From positions 1 through 37,592 of the forward strand of contig MTOQ01000078.1 of the NCBI GenBank assembly GCA_002011735.1: a stretch of DNA of 37,592 bases, read 5' to 3'. How positions within the stretch are numbered: the first letter of the stretch is position 1; the number at the start of each line of letters is the position of its first letter. Below the pieces are notes generated by a model that saw nothing but the letters and a program-made list of their open reading frames with translations, made no database searches and was not told the origin of the DNA. The DNA comes from Nitrospirae bacterium JdFR-81 (GTDB lineage Bacteria > Nitrospirota > Thermodesulfovibrionia > UBA6902). The translations under genes and the position numbers were made by a program. Positions 16,513 through 24,183 of the stretch are shown piece after piece.

Positions 16513-17970
16513 ATGAAGACCGCCAGGGAGATCGTTAAGGCCATAGTCAGGGAGATCGAGGAGAGGGTTTATTCAAGCCCTGATAATGAGATACTCAGGG
16601 CGTTCGAGGAGAGGCACAGGGAGATAGAGAAGAGGGTCCTGCAGGATTTCACAAACGGGGTCACAAGAAAGCACGTCACAAGAATAAGGAAGATTATGGG
16701 TAACGAATTCATGGAGGTCCTGAATCAGGGGAGGATCGGCCCTATCATATGGAAGGGCAAGGACAGGCTCCAGAGGACATATCAGAGGCTTGCCCTGCTT
16801 ATTGAGCTCTACCTGCACTATCAGAAAGAGGCACAGGGCAGGGCTATCGAGGCAGAACAGCTGAGGAGGATAAGGGATGAGCTGATAGAGTCCCAGGTCT
16901 CCCATGTCCACGAGATAGAGGTGCTTGAGGATACAATAGATAGATACCGCATGCTCCTTGAGATTGTCCTCGCCCCCTTTGAGGAGGCAATGAAGAGGGT
17001 GATGTCATTCCTCAAGGTGAAGCATCTTGAGGTCTTTCTGTTTGATGACGACAGGTTTCTTGCCACGGAGATGAAGACAGATGGCCAGAGCTTCCTATAT
17101 AATCAGGAAGAGGAGGACGACTATCATATACCCGAGGCAGTGAGTGAGGTAAAGCTTCACGAGGTGAAGGAGATATCCCTGGAGGTCCCGCTTATTATCG
17201 AGGGCCAGCAGATAGGACACTACAGGATCTGGCGACAGGCATCCGGAGACCTCGACAGGGAAGAGTGGAAGAAGGATGTCGAATGGATAACCCCTGTGCT
17301 TGCACGGATCATCGAGGCCAACCGCAACAGACTGCTTGCACGAAGGGTCTATATTGATGACCTGACCCAGCTGTATAACAAACGGAAGCTGAATGAGCAG
17401 ATGGGCAAGCTCTTCAAACAATTCAAGCGTGGAGATAAGGAACTGCATGTGGCCATGATCGATATAGACAGGTTCAAACACTTCAATGACACATATGGCC
17501 ATCCTGTAGGAGATGAGATACTGAAGCGTACGGCCGCGATCATAAAGGAGGAGATACCCTATGCCTATAGGTATGGGGGCGAGGAGTTTGCAGGTGTCTT
17601 CTATGGATACGACAGGAAGGAGACGATGGAGATCATGGAGAGGGTGAGGAGGAAGGTAGAGAAGACACCCTTTGTTATAAAGGGGCAGGAATACAGGATA
17701 ACCATCTCGGCAGGCATAGCAAGGTTTGAGACATATATGAACTCGGTGATGGACGCATTTGACAGGGCGGATCAGGCGCTGTATGCAAGCAAGGAGGATG
17801 GGAGGAACAGGTGCACCTATTACGATGATATAAAGGACCGCCTGATAACCGATGTCAAGAGCCTCCGTCAGGAGATCCTGAAGCTCAAGGAGCAGATGGA
17901 GCTGGTCACAAGGGAGAACAGGCGGTTAGTGGAGCAATTGAAAAGGGACAGGTCGAAAAAAGGCTCATGA
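16513..17970 (+). CDS. GGDEF diguanylate cyclase with unclassified N-terminal region
   Basis: Predicted cyclase of 485 residues. Residues 1-150 are mostly charged helix. About 150-270 may be a GAF-like sensor (LKVKHLEVFLFDDDRF, then VPLIIEGQQIGHYRIW) but I cannot place it firmly. The GGDEF domain (about 280-425) has MIDIDRFKHFNDTYGHPVGDEIL and YGGEEFAG (GGEEF 355-359). The RxxD position before it reads EIPY, so the inhibitory site is absent. A C-terminal coiled coil (about 430-485, SLRQEILKLKEQMELV) could dimerise it. It begins 11 bp after the MshEN-PilT gene, so the cyclase may supply c-di-GMP to that ATPase. It converges with the minus-strand gene, overlapping 6 bp. Confidence 0.9.
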   Translation: MKTAREIVKAIVREIEERVYSSPDNEILRAFEERHREIEKRVLQDFTNGVTRKHVTRIRKIMGNEFMEVLNQGRIGPIIWKGKDRLQRTYQRLALLIELYLHYQKEAQGRAIEAEQLRRIRDELIESQVSHVHEIEVLEDTIDRYRMLLEIVLAPFEEAMKRVMSFLKVKHLEVFLFDDDRFLATEMKTDGQSFLYNQEEEDDYHIPEAVSEVKLHEVKEISLEVPLIIEGQQIGHYRIWRQASGDLDREEWKKDVEWITPVLARIIEANRNRLLARRVYIDDLTQLYNKRKLNEQMGKLFKQFKRGDKELHVAMIDIDRFKHFNDTYGHPVGDEILKRTAAIIKEEIPYAYRYGGEEFAGVFYGYDRKETMEIMERVRRKVEKTPFVIKGQEYRITISAGIARFETYMNSVMDAFDRADQALYASKEDGRNRCTYYDDIKDRLITDVKSLRQEILKLKEQMELVTRENRRLVEQLKRDRSKKGS

Positions 17971-18987
17971 TCTTCTTTTACCCTCCTGATGCATCTTGAC
18001 CTCATATGCCCTGCGGGCCAGATTGAGGAGCTCTTCAAAGCCCCATCTCCCATTGTCAGTCAACCGATGGGCTAAATGTTCAGGGATTGCCTGGATCCCA
18101 TTGTATGCCCCGCTGATCGCCCCTGCCATGGCTGCGGTTGTGTCAACGTCTCCACCAGGGTAAATGGCCGTGCAGATCGTCTCCCAATAATCATCAGGAC
18201 TCCTCAGGAACGAATATACACTCCAGAGGACACTGCATATGACAAATGGGGAGATACCATCCCATCTGACATACTGCTTATTGTTTATTATACCTGCTGC
18301 TGAGATGGACCTCACTGCATCATCAGGTGTAAGCCTCAGCCATTCCTCCAACCGCAGGATATGCGATGCAAACCCCCTGTCGATTAGACCGACCCATTCG
18401 CTGAGGCATGTGATGAATCTATGTGTATCGATACGATCCTCCCTGATGGCCAGGGCCACCGAGCCTGCAATAGCCACCGCACCTGCTGAACACCTCCTGT
18501 CCTGGTGTGTGATACGACCCTGATCATGTGCTGCACTGATAAGCGCCTCGGGGTTGTCATGGAAGATCAGACCTATCGGTGCTGCCCGCATGGCGCTTCC
18601 ATTGCCTGCTGATGGCGGAGGGGTGCCTGCCTTATACCATGGTGTGCCATTTATAAGGCGCAATGCCGCCTCCTCGGTGGCCCTTCCCCTGCCAACAATG
18701 AGCCCATCTTTAAAGATAACCGCAATGCGCCCTGCATAGTCTTCAGGGTTGAACCCCCCACAGGAGACATAGCTTAACAATAACTCACGGGCAAGCTGGG
18801 AGTCATCGGTGTACTGGCCAAAAGGGTAGGGTGGTCGCGATATCTCCCCGGCACGACCCCTCTTCAATATCCCCTCAACATACCTCTTACACTCTGTGGA
18901 TGGATGGCCCTCTAAGGGAAAGCCCAGGGCATCACCCAGGCACTGTCCTATAATACAGCCGCTGAACCGATCCCTGATATACTTCAT
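17965..18987 (-). CDS. ADP-ribosylglycohydrolase (DraG) family protein
   Basis: Predicted hydrolase that removes ADP-ribose or cleaves a related N- or O-glycosidic bond, with two Mg2+ ions. It has 340 residues. The N-terminal GCIIGQCLGDALGFPLEG, then QYTDDSQLA with the metal-binding Asp pair, GNGSAMRAAPIGL, and the C-terminal GGDVDTTAAMAGAISGAYNG give the complete metal site in the family order. No DraT-like transferase is present in the window, so the substrate is unknown. It is the only minus-strand gene in this stretch, diverging from hisI with 57 AT-rich bp between. Its stop overlaps that of the cyclase gene. Confidence 0.9.
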   Translation of the reverse strand: MKYIRDRFSGCIIGQCLGDALGFPLEGHPSTECKRYVEGILKRGRAGEISRPPYPFGQYTDDSQLARELLLSYVSCGGFNPEDYAGRIAVIFKDGLIVGRGRATEEAALRLINGTPWYKAGTPPPSAGNGSAMRAAPIGLIFHDNPEALISAAHDQGRITHQDRRCSAGAVAIAGSVALAIREDRIDTHRFITCLSEWVGLIDRGFASHILRLEEWLRLTPDDAVRSISAAGIINNKQYVRWDGISPFVICSVLWSVYSFLRSPDDYWETICTAIYPGGDVDTTAAMAGAISGAYNGIQAIPEHLAHRLTDNGRWGFEELLNLARRAYEVKMHQEGKRRS

Positions 18988-19044
18988 ATAGCAAATACTT
19001 CGTTATTATTCTAAAATATAAGATAATGATTTTCAGGAGGAAGG
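18988..19044. promoter_or_regulatory. AT-rich divergent promoter region
   Basis: 57 bp between the divergent DraG-family gene and hisI. It is rich in A and T, with -10-like TATAAG (19017-19022) and GATAAT (19022-19027) toward hisI, and a strong SD (caggaggaagg) just before the hisI ATG. No clear -35 is visible, so exact promoters cannot be assigned. Confidence 0.4.
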
Positions 19045-19365
19045 ATGATACCTGATCTTAAATACAAGGACGGAGGGCTCATCCCTGCAATAATACAGGA
19101 CGTGAATAATAACGAGGTGCTGATGCTTGCATATATGGACAGGACGGCATTACAGAAGACCATAGAGACACGCAGGACGCACTTCTGGAGCAGGTCAAGA
19201 CAGAGATACTGGATGAAGGGTGAGACATCCGGCAATGTCCAGATAGTAAAGGAGATACTGTATGATTGTGATGAGGATGCACTCCTGATAAAGGTTGAGC
19301 AGGTTGGTAAGGGGGCATGCCACACGGGCAACAGGACATGCTTTTACAGGAGGATAGACCTATAG
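19045..19365 (+). CDS. hisI: Phosphoribosyl-AMP cyclohydrolase
   Basis: Third step of histidine synthesis: opens the adenine ring of phosphoribosyl-AMP. It has 106 residues, the short monofunctional form without the HisE pyrophosphohydrolase domain. [29 protein letters not shown], the metal-binding DCDEDALL and [11 protein letters not shown] with its two Cys are all present. The SD is strong. No other his gene is nearby, so the pathway is dispersed. yraN starts 4 bp later. Confidence 0.95.
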   Translation: MIPDLKYKDGGLIPAIIQDVNNNEVLMLAYMDRTALQKTIETRRTHFWSRSRQRYWMKGETSGNVQIVKEILYDCDEDALLIKVEQVGKGACHTGNRTCFYRRIDL

Positions 19366-19369
19366 AGGC

Positions 19370-19726
19370 ATGAGGGGTCGGGCAGGGCTTGGAGAAGAGG
19401 GAGAGGAGCTTGCGATAAAGTTTCTCAAGAAGAATGGCTACAGGATTATCCAGAGGAATTACAGGACACCGATAGGAGAGATAGACATCATAGCAAGGGA
19501 TGGAGAGACCATGGTGTTTGTTGAGGTGAAGACGAGAGAGAGCATGAGATACGGTCTACCGTTTGAATCAATAGGCCTCAGGAAGAGGCAGAGGATCTCA
19601 AATGTTGCAGCCCTGTTTCTCAGAAGATTTAAAGAGATTCCACCATGCAGGTTTGACGTGGTCAGTATATGTTATGAAGATGGCAGGCCAAGGGTCGATC
19701 TGATAAAAGGGGCTTTTGATATATAG
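19370..19726 (+). CDS. yraN: YraN/UPF0102 family endonuclease-like protein
   Basis: Member of the UPF0102 family, predicted PD-(D/E)XK nuclease fold, perhaps active in DNA metabolism; function is not established. It has 118 residues. GLGEEGEELAIKFLKKNGY, then RTPIGEIDIIARDGETMVFVEVKTR shows the acidic residues and the E-V-K element of the fold (about 43-61). RQRISNVAALFL is the usual helix after it. It lies between hisI and a small membrane protein with gaps of 4 and 6 bp, so all three are probably co-transcribed. Confidence 0.92.
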   Translation: MRGRAGLGEEGEELAIKFLKKNGYRIIQRNYRTPIGEIDIIARDGETMVFVEVKTRESMRYGLPFESIGLRKRQRISNVAALFLRRFKEIPPCRFDVVSICYEDGRPRVDLIKGAFDI

Positions 19727-19732
19727 GGGATC

Positions 19733-20173
19733 ATGCAACTGAAACATCATGCAGCCATGTCTACAGTCATATCAGCAGGTGTATATTATTTATCAGGCTC
19801 ATGGGGCCTTGCCACCGTCTCCTTCCTTTCGGGTATCCTGATGGATCTTGATCATGTTATTGATTATGTGCTCCACCATGGGACGAGATTCAATATAAAA
19901 GACTTCTTCAGATTCTTCATGGAGGAGAGATACACCCGTCTTACACTCATATTCCATGGCTGGGAGTGGCTGATAATCCTCTTTATCCTCTCATGGCTTA
20001 CGGGGTGGGACATACTTGTTACAGGGGTATTTATCGGCTTTTCGCAGCATCTCATACTGGATAAGCTCTACAACATCTCGAGATTCAGCAGTTACTCATT
20101 CTTTTATCGGTTGAGCGTGGGGTTTGACCCTGAATTCATATATCTCAAAAACAGGAAGAGAGATGTCCTATGA
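19733..20173 (+). CDS. Small membrane protein, possibly YdjM-like metal-dependent hydrolase family
   Basis: Protein of 146 residues, not firmly recognised. Hydrophobic segments at about 10-35, 75-95 and 98-115 suggest three membrane helices. His and Asp residues sit at segment edges: HHAAMSTVISAG, LMDLDHVIDYVLHH, HGWEW and QHLILDK. This resembles the membrane-bound metal-dependent hydrolase (YdjM-like) pattern, but I would not claim an activity. It overlaps the MshEN-repeat gene by 11 bp, so the two are translated together and may function together. Confidence 0.65.
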   Translation: MQLKHHAAMSTVISAGVYYLSGSWGLATVSFLSGILMDLDHVIDYVLHHGTRFNIKDFFRFFMEERYTRLTLIFHGWEWLIILFILSWLTGWDILVTGVFIGFSQHLILDKLYNISRFSSYSFFYRLSVGFDPEFIYLKNRKRDVL

Positions 20174-20576
20174 ATATCCTGACATAGCTGTAAAGAACCT
20201 GCTCTTCGGGCAATACCTCCGCAGGAAGGGCCTTGTTACAACAGAGGACATCATCAATGCACGATTAATGCAGATAAGGAACAACCGCAGGCTGGGAGAG
20301 CTTGCCATGGCAAGGGGCTGGATCACGCAGGAGCAGATAGACAGGGTCCTCATAATACAGGAGGAGACCATGGAGAAGTTCGGTGAGATAGCGATCAAAG
20401 AGGGCTATCTCACAAGGGGACAGGTTGAGGAGCTGTTGAAGGAGCAGCAGGACAATTACCTCTTCTTCGGAGAGGCGCTGGTGAAACTCGGCGTCATCTC
20501 GCAGGATACTCTGATAAGGGAATTGAAGCTGTATAATCAGCTCAAATTGAAGGGCAGTGGTAGAGATGGCAATTAG
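20163..20576 (+). CDS. Stand-alone four-motif MshEN-repeat protein
   Basis: Protein of 137 residues from ATG 20163 (SD ggaagag). Beyond a short head it is four 24-residue MshEN-type motifs with exact 5-residue spacers: Leu14-Gln37, Arg43-Gln66, Lys72-Gln95 and Phe101-Tyr124 (period 29). Each follows the plan xxG-xx-h-xxx-G-hh-xxxx-h-xxx-h-xx-Q, where h is hydrophobic; motif 2 starts RLGELAMARGWIT. In GspE/MshE/PilB ATPases, two such motifs bind one c-di-GMP. Here two such domains would sit in tandem with no ATPase. A c-di-GMP receptor or adaptor is the natural inference; a purely structural EspE-N-like protein is the alternative. It overlaps the preceding membrane-protein gene. Confidence 0.8.
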   Translation: MSYEYPDIAVKNLLFGQYLRRKGLVTTEDIINARLMQIRNNRRLGELAMARGWITQEQIDRVLIIQEETMEKFGEIAIKEGYLTRGQVEELLKEQQDNYLFFGEALVKLGVISQDTLIRELKLYNQLKLKGSGRDGN

Positions 20577-20611
20577 TCAGGGAAGGTCTTTCGTTTAAGT
20601 TATTGAAAAAA

Positions 20612-20688
20612 TGGCGCCCCCTGCACGACTCGAACGTGCGACACCAGGTTTAGGAAACCTGTGCTCTATCCAACTGAGCTAAGGGGGC
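20612..20688 (-). tRNA. tRNA-Arg (anticodon CCT)
   Basis: 77 nt including an encoded CCA. The acceptor arm is GCCCCCT paired with AGGGGGC, discriminator G. The D arm starts TAGCTCAGTTGG. The anticodon stem CAGGT/ACCTG carries loop TTCCTAA, so the anticodon is CCT, reading AGG. The T arm has GTTCGAGTC. AGG is a main arginine codon in the window. A run of six T follows directly on the minus strand and may help end transcription. Confidence 0.95.
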
Positions 20689-20689
20689 G

Positions 20690-20768
20690 TGGTCGGGATG
20701 GGCGGATTTGAACCGCCGACCTCTTCGTCCCGAACGAAGCGCGCTGAGCCAGACTGCGCTACATCCCG
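20690..20768 (-). tRNA. tRNA-Pro (anticodon CGG)
   Basis: 79 nt including an encoded CCA. The acceptor arm CGGGATG pairs with CATCCCG, discriminator A. The D arm starts TAGCGCAGTCTGG, typical of tRNA-Pro. The anticodon stem CTTCG/CGAAG holds loop TTCGGGA, so the anticodon is CGG, reading CCG. The T arm is GGCGG-TTCAAAT-CCGCC. It lies one base upstream of tRNA-Arg and should be cut from the same precursor. Confidence 0.95.
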
Positions 20769-20783
20769 GTCTCATAATAATAT

Positions 20784-20789
20784 ATTATA
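20784..20789 (-). promoter_or_regulatory. -10 element for the tRNA pair
   Basis: TATAAT on the minus strand, 15 bp upstream of the tRNA-Pro 5' end, within an AT-only stretch after the ctpA stop. The matching -35 position would fall inside the ctpA 3' end and is weak. The same AT-rich block offers no G+C-rich terminator for ctpA. Confidence 0.45.
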
Positions 20790-20796
20790 TATTATT

Positions 20797-22101
20797 TTAT
20801 GATGCCTTCTTCAGATTTTTAAAGACCCTCCAGCTCTTCAGGATATCGATCGCCCTCTGGAGCTGTGCATCCTCCTCCTCACTGACCTCAACGGCCATCT
20901 CCACCGATTCCTTGGTGCTCTCCTTCTTGTCTGTCTCGTTCTCGATGTGATTCTCAAGATCCTTCTCCCTGAACACAGGGTGTCCCTTTGCCCCCTCCTT
21001 TCTCTTGAGCTCCACTATTATGTCTGGCACTATACCCGTTGCCTGGATGGATCTTCCTTTTGGTGTGTAGTAGAGGGCTGTTGTGAGCCTTATGGCCGAG
21101 CCATCACTCAGTGGGATGACGGTCTGAACAGAACCCTTGCCGAATGTCTTTGTGCCCATGATCAATGCCCTGTCCCAGTCCTGCAGTGCCCCTGCAACGA
21201 TCTCCGAGGCGCTGGCACTGCCCTCATTCACAAGGACAACCATGGGATAGTCAAGGTAGTGTTCGCTGCCTGTTGTGTAGAATTCGTTCTTCTCATCCTT
21301 TCTGCCCTTTATATAAACCACAAGCTTCTTGGGAGGCAGGAAGTAACTTGCCACCTCAACAGAGCTGTTCAGTAACCCGCCTGGATTGTTCCTGAGGTCA
21401 AGGATCAGGGAATTTATTCCCTCCTTAGTCAGTTTTAATAGTGCGTCCTCAAGCTCAGCAGGCGTCTTTTGCTGAAACTGGAGGAGTTTTATGTATCCGA
21501 TCCCATCATCGATCACCCTGCTCTTCACACTCTTTATCCTTATTATGTCCCTGACGATCTTTATATCCCTGGGCTCCTTAAGCCCCTCTCTTATAATGGT
21601 GATGGTCACAGATGTCCCTTTCGGTCCCCTCAGTCTCTTGACCGCATCGTAAAGGCTCATCCCCTTTGTTGACTTCCCGTCTATCTTTATAATGCGGTCT
21701 CCTGCCTTAACGCCTGCCCTGAATGCTGGGGTATCCTCAATCGGGGCGATAACGGTCAGGATGTTATCCTTTATACTGATCTGAATGCCGAGCCCTCCGA
21801 ACTCGCCCTTGGTATCGACCTGCATCTCCTTGTATGCATCAGGTGTCAGGAAGGAGGAGTGGGGGTCAAGAGAGCTCAACATCCCCTTTATGGCGCCGTA
21901 TATCAGATCCTTGTCATCCACCTCCTTCACATAATTCTCTTTTAAAAGGGTGATTGCCTCGGCAAAGACCTTCAGCCTCTTGTAGTGCTCCCCTTCTGCA
22001 GCACCGACACTTCCAAGCAGGCTCCACCTGGTAAGCATGAAGGCCGTAAAGGCAAAGACCAGTATCAGTGTCCAGAGTATAATGTTCTTATATCTAAACA
22101 T
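20797..22101 (-). CDS. ctpA: Carboxy-terminal processing protease (S41 family)
   Basis: Periplasmic serine protease of the CtpA/Prc family that trims C-terminal ends of envelope proteins and, in several bacteria, adjusts murein hydrolases. It has 434 residues. An N-terminal membrane anchor or signal (about 6-24) precedes a helical region, a PDZ domain (about 103-170, GGLGIQISIKD) and the catalytic core. The Ser-Lys dyad is Ser297 in NEGSASASEI and Lys322 in TFGKGSVQ, 25 residues apart as in Prc. LDLRNNPGGLL is also typical. The charged tail (about 375-434) is low in complexity. It is the last gene of the tkt-ftsEX-envC operon, 9 bp after envC. Confidence 0.95.
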   Translation of the reverse strand: MFRYKNIILWTLILVFAFTAFMLTRWSLLGSVGAAEGEHYKRLKVFAEAITLLKENYVKEVDDKDLIYGAIKGMLSSLDPHSSFLTPDAYKEMQVDTKGEFGGLGIQISIKDNILTVIAPIEDTPAFRAGVKAGDRIIKIDGKSTKGMSLYDAVKRLRGPKGTSVTITIIREGLKEPRDIKIVRDIIRIKSVKSRVIDDGIGYIKLLQFQQKTPAELEDALLKLTKEGINSLILDLRNNPGGLLNSSVEVASYFLPPKKLVVYIKGRKDEKNEFYTTGSEHYLDYPMVVLVNEGSASASEIVAGALQDWDRALIMGTKTFGKGSVQTVIPLSDGSAIRLTTALYYTPKGRSIQATGIVPDIIVELKRKEGAKGHPVFREKDLENHIENETDKKESTKESVEMAVEVSEEEDAQLQRAIDILKSWRVFKNLKKAS

Positions 22102-22110
22102 ATATCCTCC

Positions 22111-23298
22111 TCAAGCCTTCTTTTCTGGCACCCTCTTCTTGAGCCATCTTGTGGGATCAATGGGCTTACCCTTGTATCTGATCTCAAAGTAGAGGGTTGG
22201 TGTATCAGACAGTCCTGACTGCCCAACCCTACCAACAGGGGTTCCCCTTTTAATTATATCACCTGTCTTATAAAAAATCTCTGATAGATTGCCATAGAGG
22301 CTGTGATAACCGCCCCCGTGGCTTATTATGATAAGCTGGCCATACCCCTTAAACCAGTCTGCATAAACGACCTTACCATCATGTATGGCCCTTACATATT
22401 CTCCCCTCTTTGCCTCTATCTCTATCCCATTCTTGAACACGAGGATGTTGAATTTTGGATCCCTGTATTTCCCGAATGGCACAACCACCTTACCATTGAC
22501 AGGCCATGGGAGGCGGCCCTTTAGTGCCTTGAAGGTCTTACCCGCCTCCTTGAGCTCGCGCCTCCTCTTCTCCATCTGTTTTATCATCTCTTTCAGCCTG
22601 TTTGATGACTCTTCCAGTTCCCTGATCATCCTCTTATAATGGGACTTCTTGCTCCTGATCAATGCAAGGAGATTGTCCTTTTTCCTCCTCTCCTGTTTAA
22701 GTTCCCTGAGCTTCCCCCTTATCGCCTCTCTGTTTGAATGGAGCTCCTTCTTGAGCCTCTCCATCTCCCTCTTTTTGAGGTCGAGCCTCTTTATCTCTTC
22801 ACTGTATTTGTCGATCAATCTGCTGTCATGATAGGCGATGAGGCTTATGTATCTGCTCCTCTTGAGGAGGTCCTGGTAGTCCCTTGCCGAGATGAGTATG
22901 ATGGCTATGTCCCCCCTGATCTGTTGTTTATAGAGCGCCTTGAGGCGTTCTTTGAGATACTCATCCCTCTTTGTCAGTCTGTCCTTGAGGCTGGCTATCT
23001 CCCTGTCGAGCGCCCTGACCCTGTTCCTGGTCCTTGAGAGCTCCCTGTTGAGCCGTTTTAACTCCTTCTCCTTCTCCTTGATGACCCTCTCCATGTCTTC
23101 CAGTTCCGAGAGTATGGACCTTTCCTTCTTTATCGCCTCCTTGATCTTCCTCTTCTCTTCCTCTAACTTCCTTTTTACCCTTGACAGCTCCTTTTTTGGA
23201 TTTGTGGCATGAGATGGCATGGATGGGTTGAGGATCAGGAGGTTGAGTATGCAGACTATGATGACAACAATGCCTGCCCTGTGCATGGTCGCCTGCAT
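22111..23298 (-). CDS. envC: EnvC-like murein hydrolase activator (degenerate LytM domain)
   Basis: Predicted periplasmic activator of cell-wall amidases at division. It has 395 residues: a signal peptide (about 1-31, cleavage near PSHA), a long coiled coil (about 35-255) and a C-terminal M23/LytM domain (about 265-385). The zinc-binding residues are lost: HxGxD is replaced by KNGIE (289-293), the catalytic-His position reads Asn337 (YGNLS), and LHFEIR reads LYFEIR (Tyr370). It should therefore activate rather than cleave, as E. coli EnvC does. It follows ftsX with no gap, and the FtsEX complex is the known controller of EnvC coiled coils. Confidence 0.92.
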   Translation of the reverse strand: MQATMHRAGIVVIIVCILNLLILNPSMPSHATNPKKELSRVKRKLEEEKRKIKEAIKKERSILSELEDMERVIKEKEKELKRLNRELSRTRNRVRALDREIASLKDRLTKRDEYLKERLKALYKQQIRGDIAIILISARDYQDLLKRSRYISLIAYHDSRLIDKYSEEIKRLDLKKREMERLKKELHSNREAIRGKLRELKQERRKKDNLLALIRSKKSHYKRMIRELEESSNRLKEMIKQMEKRRRELKEAGKTFKALKGRLPWPVNGKVVVPFGKYRDPKFNILVFKNGIEIEAKRGEYVRAIHDGKVVYADWFKGYGQLIIISHGGGYHSLYGNLSEIFYKTGDIIKRGTPVGRVGQSGLSDTPTLYFEIRYKGKPIDPTRWLKKRVPEKKA

Positions 23299-24183
23299 TC
23301 AGTATCTGATCCTTCCTGTGGCAAAGATGCTTCCGATAAAGCTCATCACAGCGCCTGTTGCAGGGATCAGCGTATACGCCCTCAGGGGTATGTCCATTAT
23401 AATGCCCCTGATTGATGGTATGAATTCGATGAGTTTAACGGTGAAGAAATACTCTATGCCAAAAAGGATCAACGAGCTTACAATACCACCCGAGAGGCCT
23501 ATGAAGAGACCCTCGATCAGATAGGGTAGCCTTATAAATGTCCTGGTTGCCCCAAGGAGCTTCAGGGTCTCCACCTCATCGATACGCCTGTAGAAGAGTA
23601 TCTTTATCGTGCTGTATGTTATGAATATTATCGCAACAAATATCGCACTCCCAAGAAATATGGCTATGACCTTCATCCCCTGGGATATCGTGTTCAGTGA
23701 AGAGAGCCATTTTTCACCATACTCTACATCCTCTACACCAGGTATCTGCCTTATCTCAGAGGCCTTCTTCTCTACAAAGGATGGGTCCGGGATGTCCTCC
23801 TTGAGCCTCAGCTCAAAGGAGGCAGGTAATGGGTTCTCATTCAACTGCGCAAGTATAGGGGCGTCTTGTCCAAGCGTCTCTTCAAGCTCCTTCAAGGCCT
23901 CCTCCTTTGACACATACCTGATCTTCAGGATATCAGGGTCATCCTGCAATATCCCCCTCAGGGTCTCAATCTCTGCATCGCTCAGGTCTTCGTTCAGATA
24001 GACGACGATCCCGAATCCCCTTGACCACTTCTTCAGGATGGAGTCTATATTGAGGGTGACGATGAGATATGCGCTCAGAAGGAGCAGGCTTACACTGATG
24101 GAGAGGAGGGTGAGTAGATTTATCCATTTCTCCTGCCAGAGGTTCTTGAAAGCGGTCTGGAGGGAGTATATGAAGGTCCTCAA
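23299..24183 (-). CDS. ftsX: Cell division protein FtsX
   Basis: Membrane subunit of the FtsEX transporter-like complex, which passes ATP-driven shape changes to EnvC in the periplasm. It has 294 residues. A cytoplasmic start (TAFKNLWQEKWINLLTLLSI) leads into TM1 (about 20-42), then a periplasmic loop (about 45-160) with VVYLNEDLSDAEI, then three more TMs (about 170-195, 220-245, 265-290). TTG start at 24183 forms TTGA with the ftsE stop, a 4-nt overlap that should couple translation. Confidence 0.94.
   Translation of the reverse strand: MRTFIYSLQTAFKNLWQEKWINLLTLLSISVSLLLLSAYLIVTLNIDSILKKWSRGFGIVVYLNEDLSDAEIETLRGILQDDPDILKIRYVSKEEALKELEETLGQDAPILAQLNENPLPASFELRLKEDIPDPSFVEKKASEIRQIPGVEDVEYGEKWLSSLNTISQGMKVIAIFLGSAIFVAIIFITYSTIKILFYRRIDEVETLKLLGATRTFIRLPYLIEGLFIGLSGGIVSSLILFGIEYFFTVKLIEFIPSIRGIIMDIPLRAYTLIPATGAVMSFIGSIFATGRIRY

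Noticed and set aside
20777-20800. AT-rich palindromic stretch as a ctpA terminator
   Set aside because: The stem contains only A-T pairs and also serves as the tRNA -10 region; it is too weak to call a terminator.
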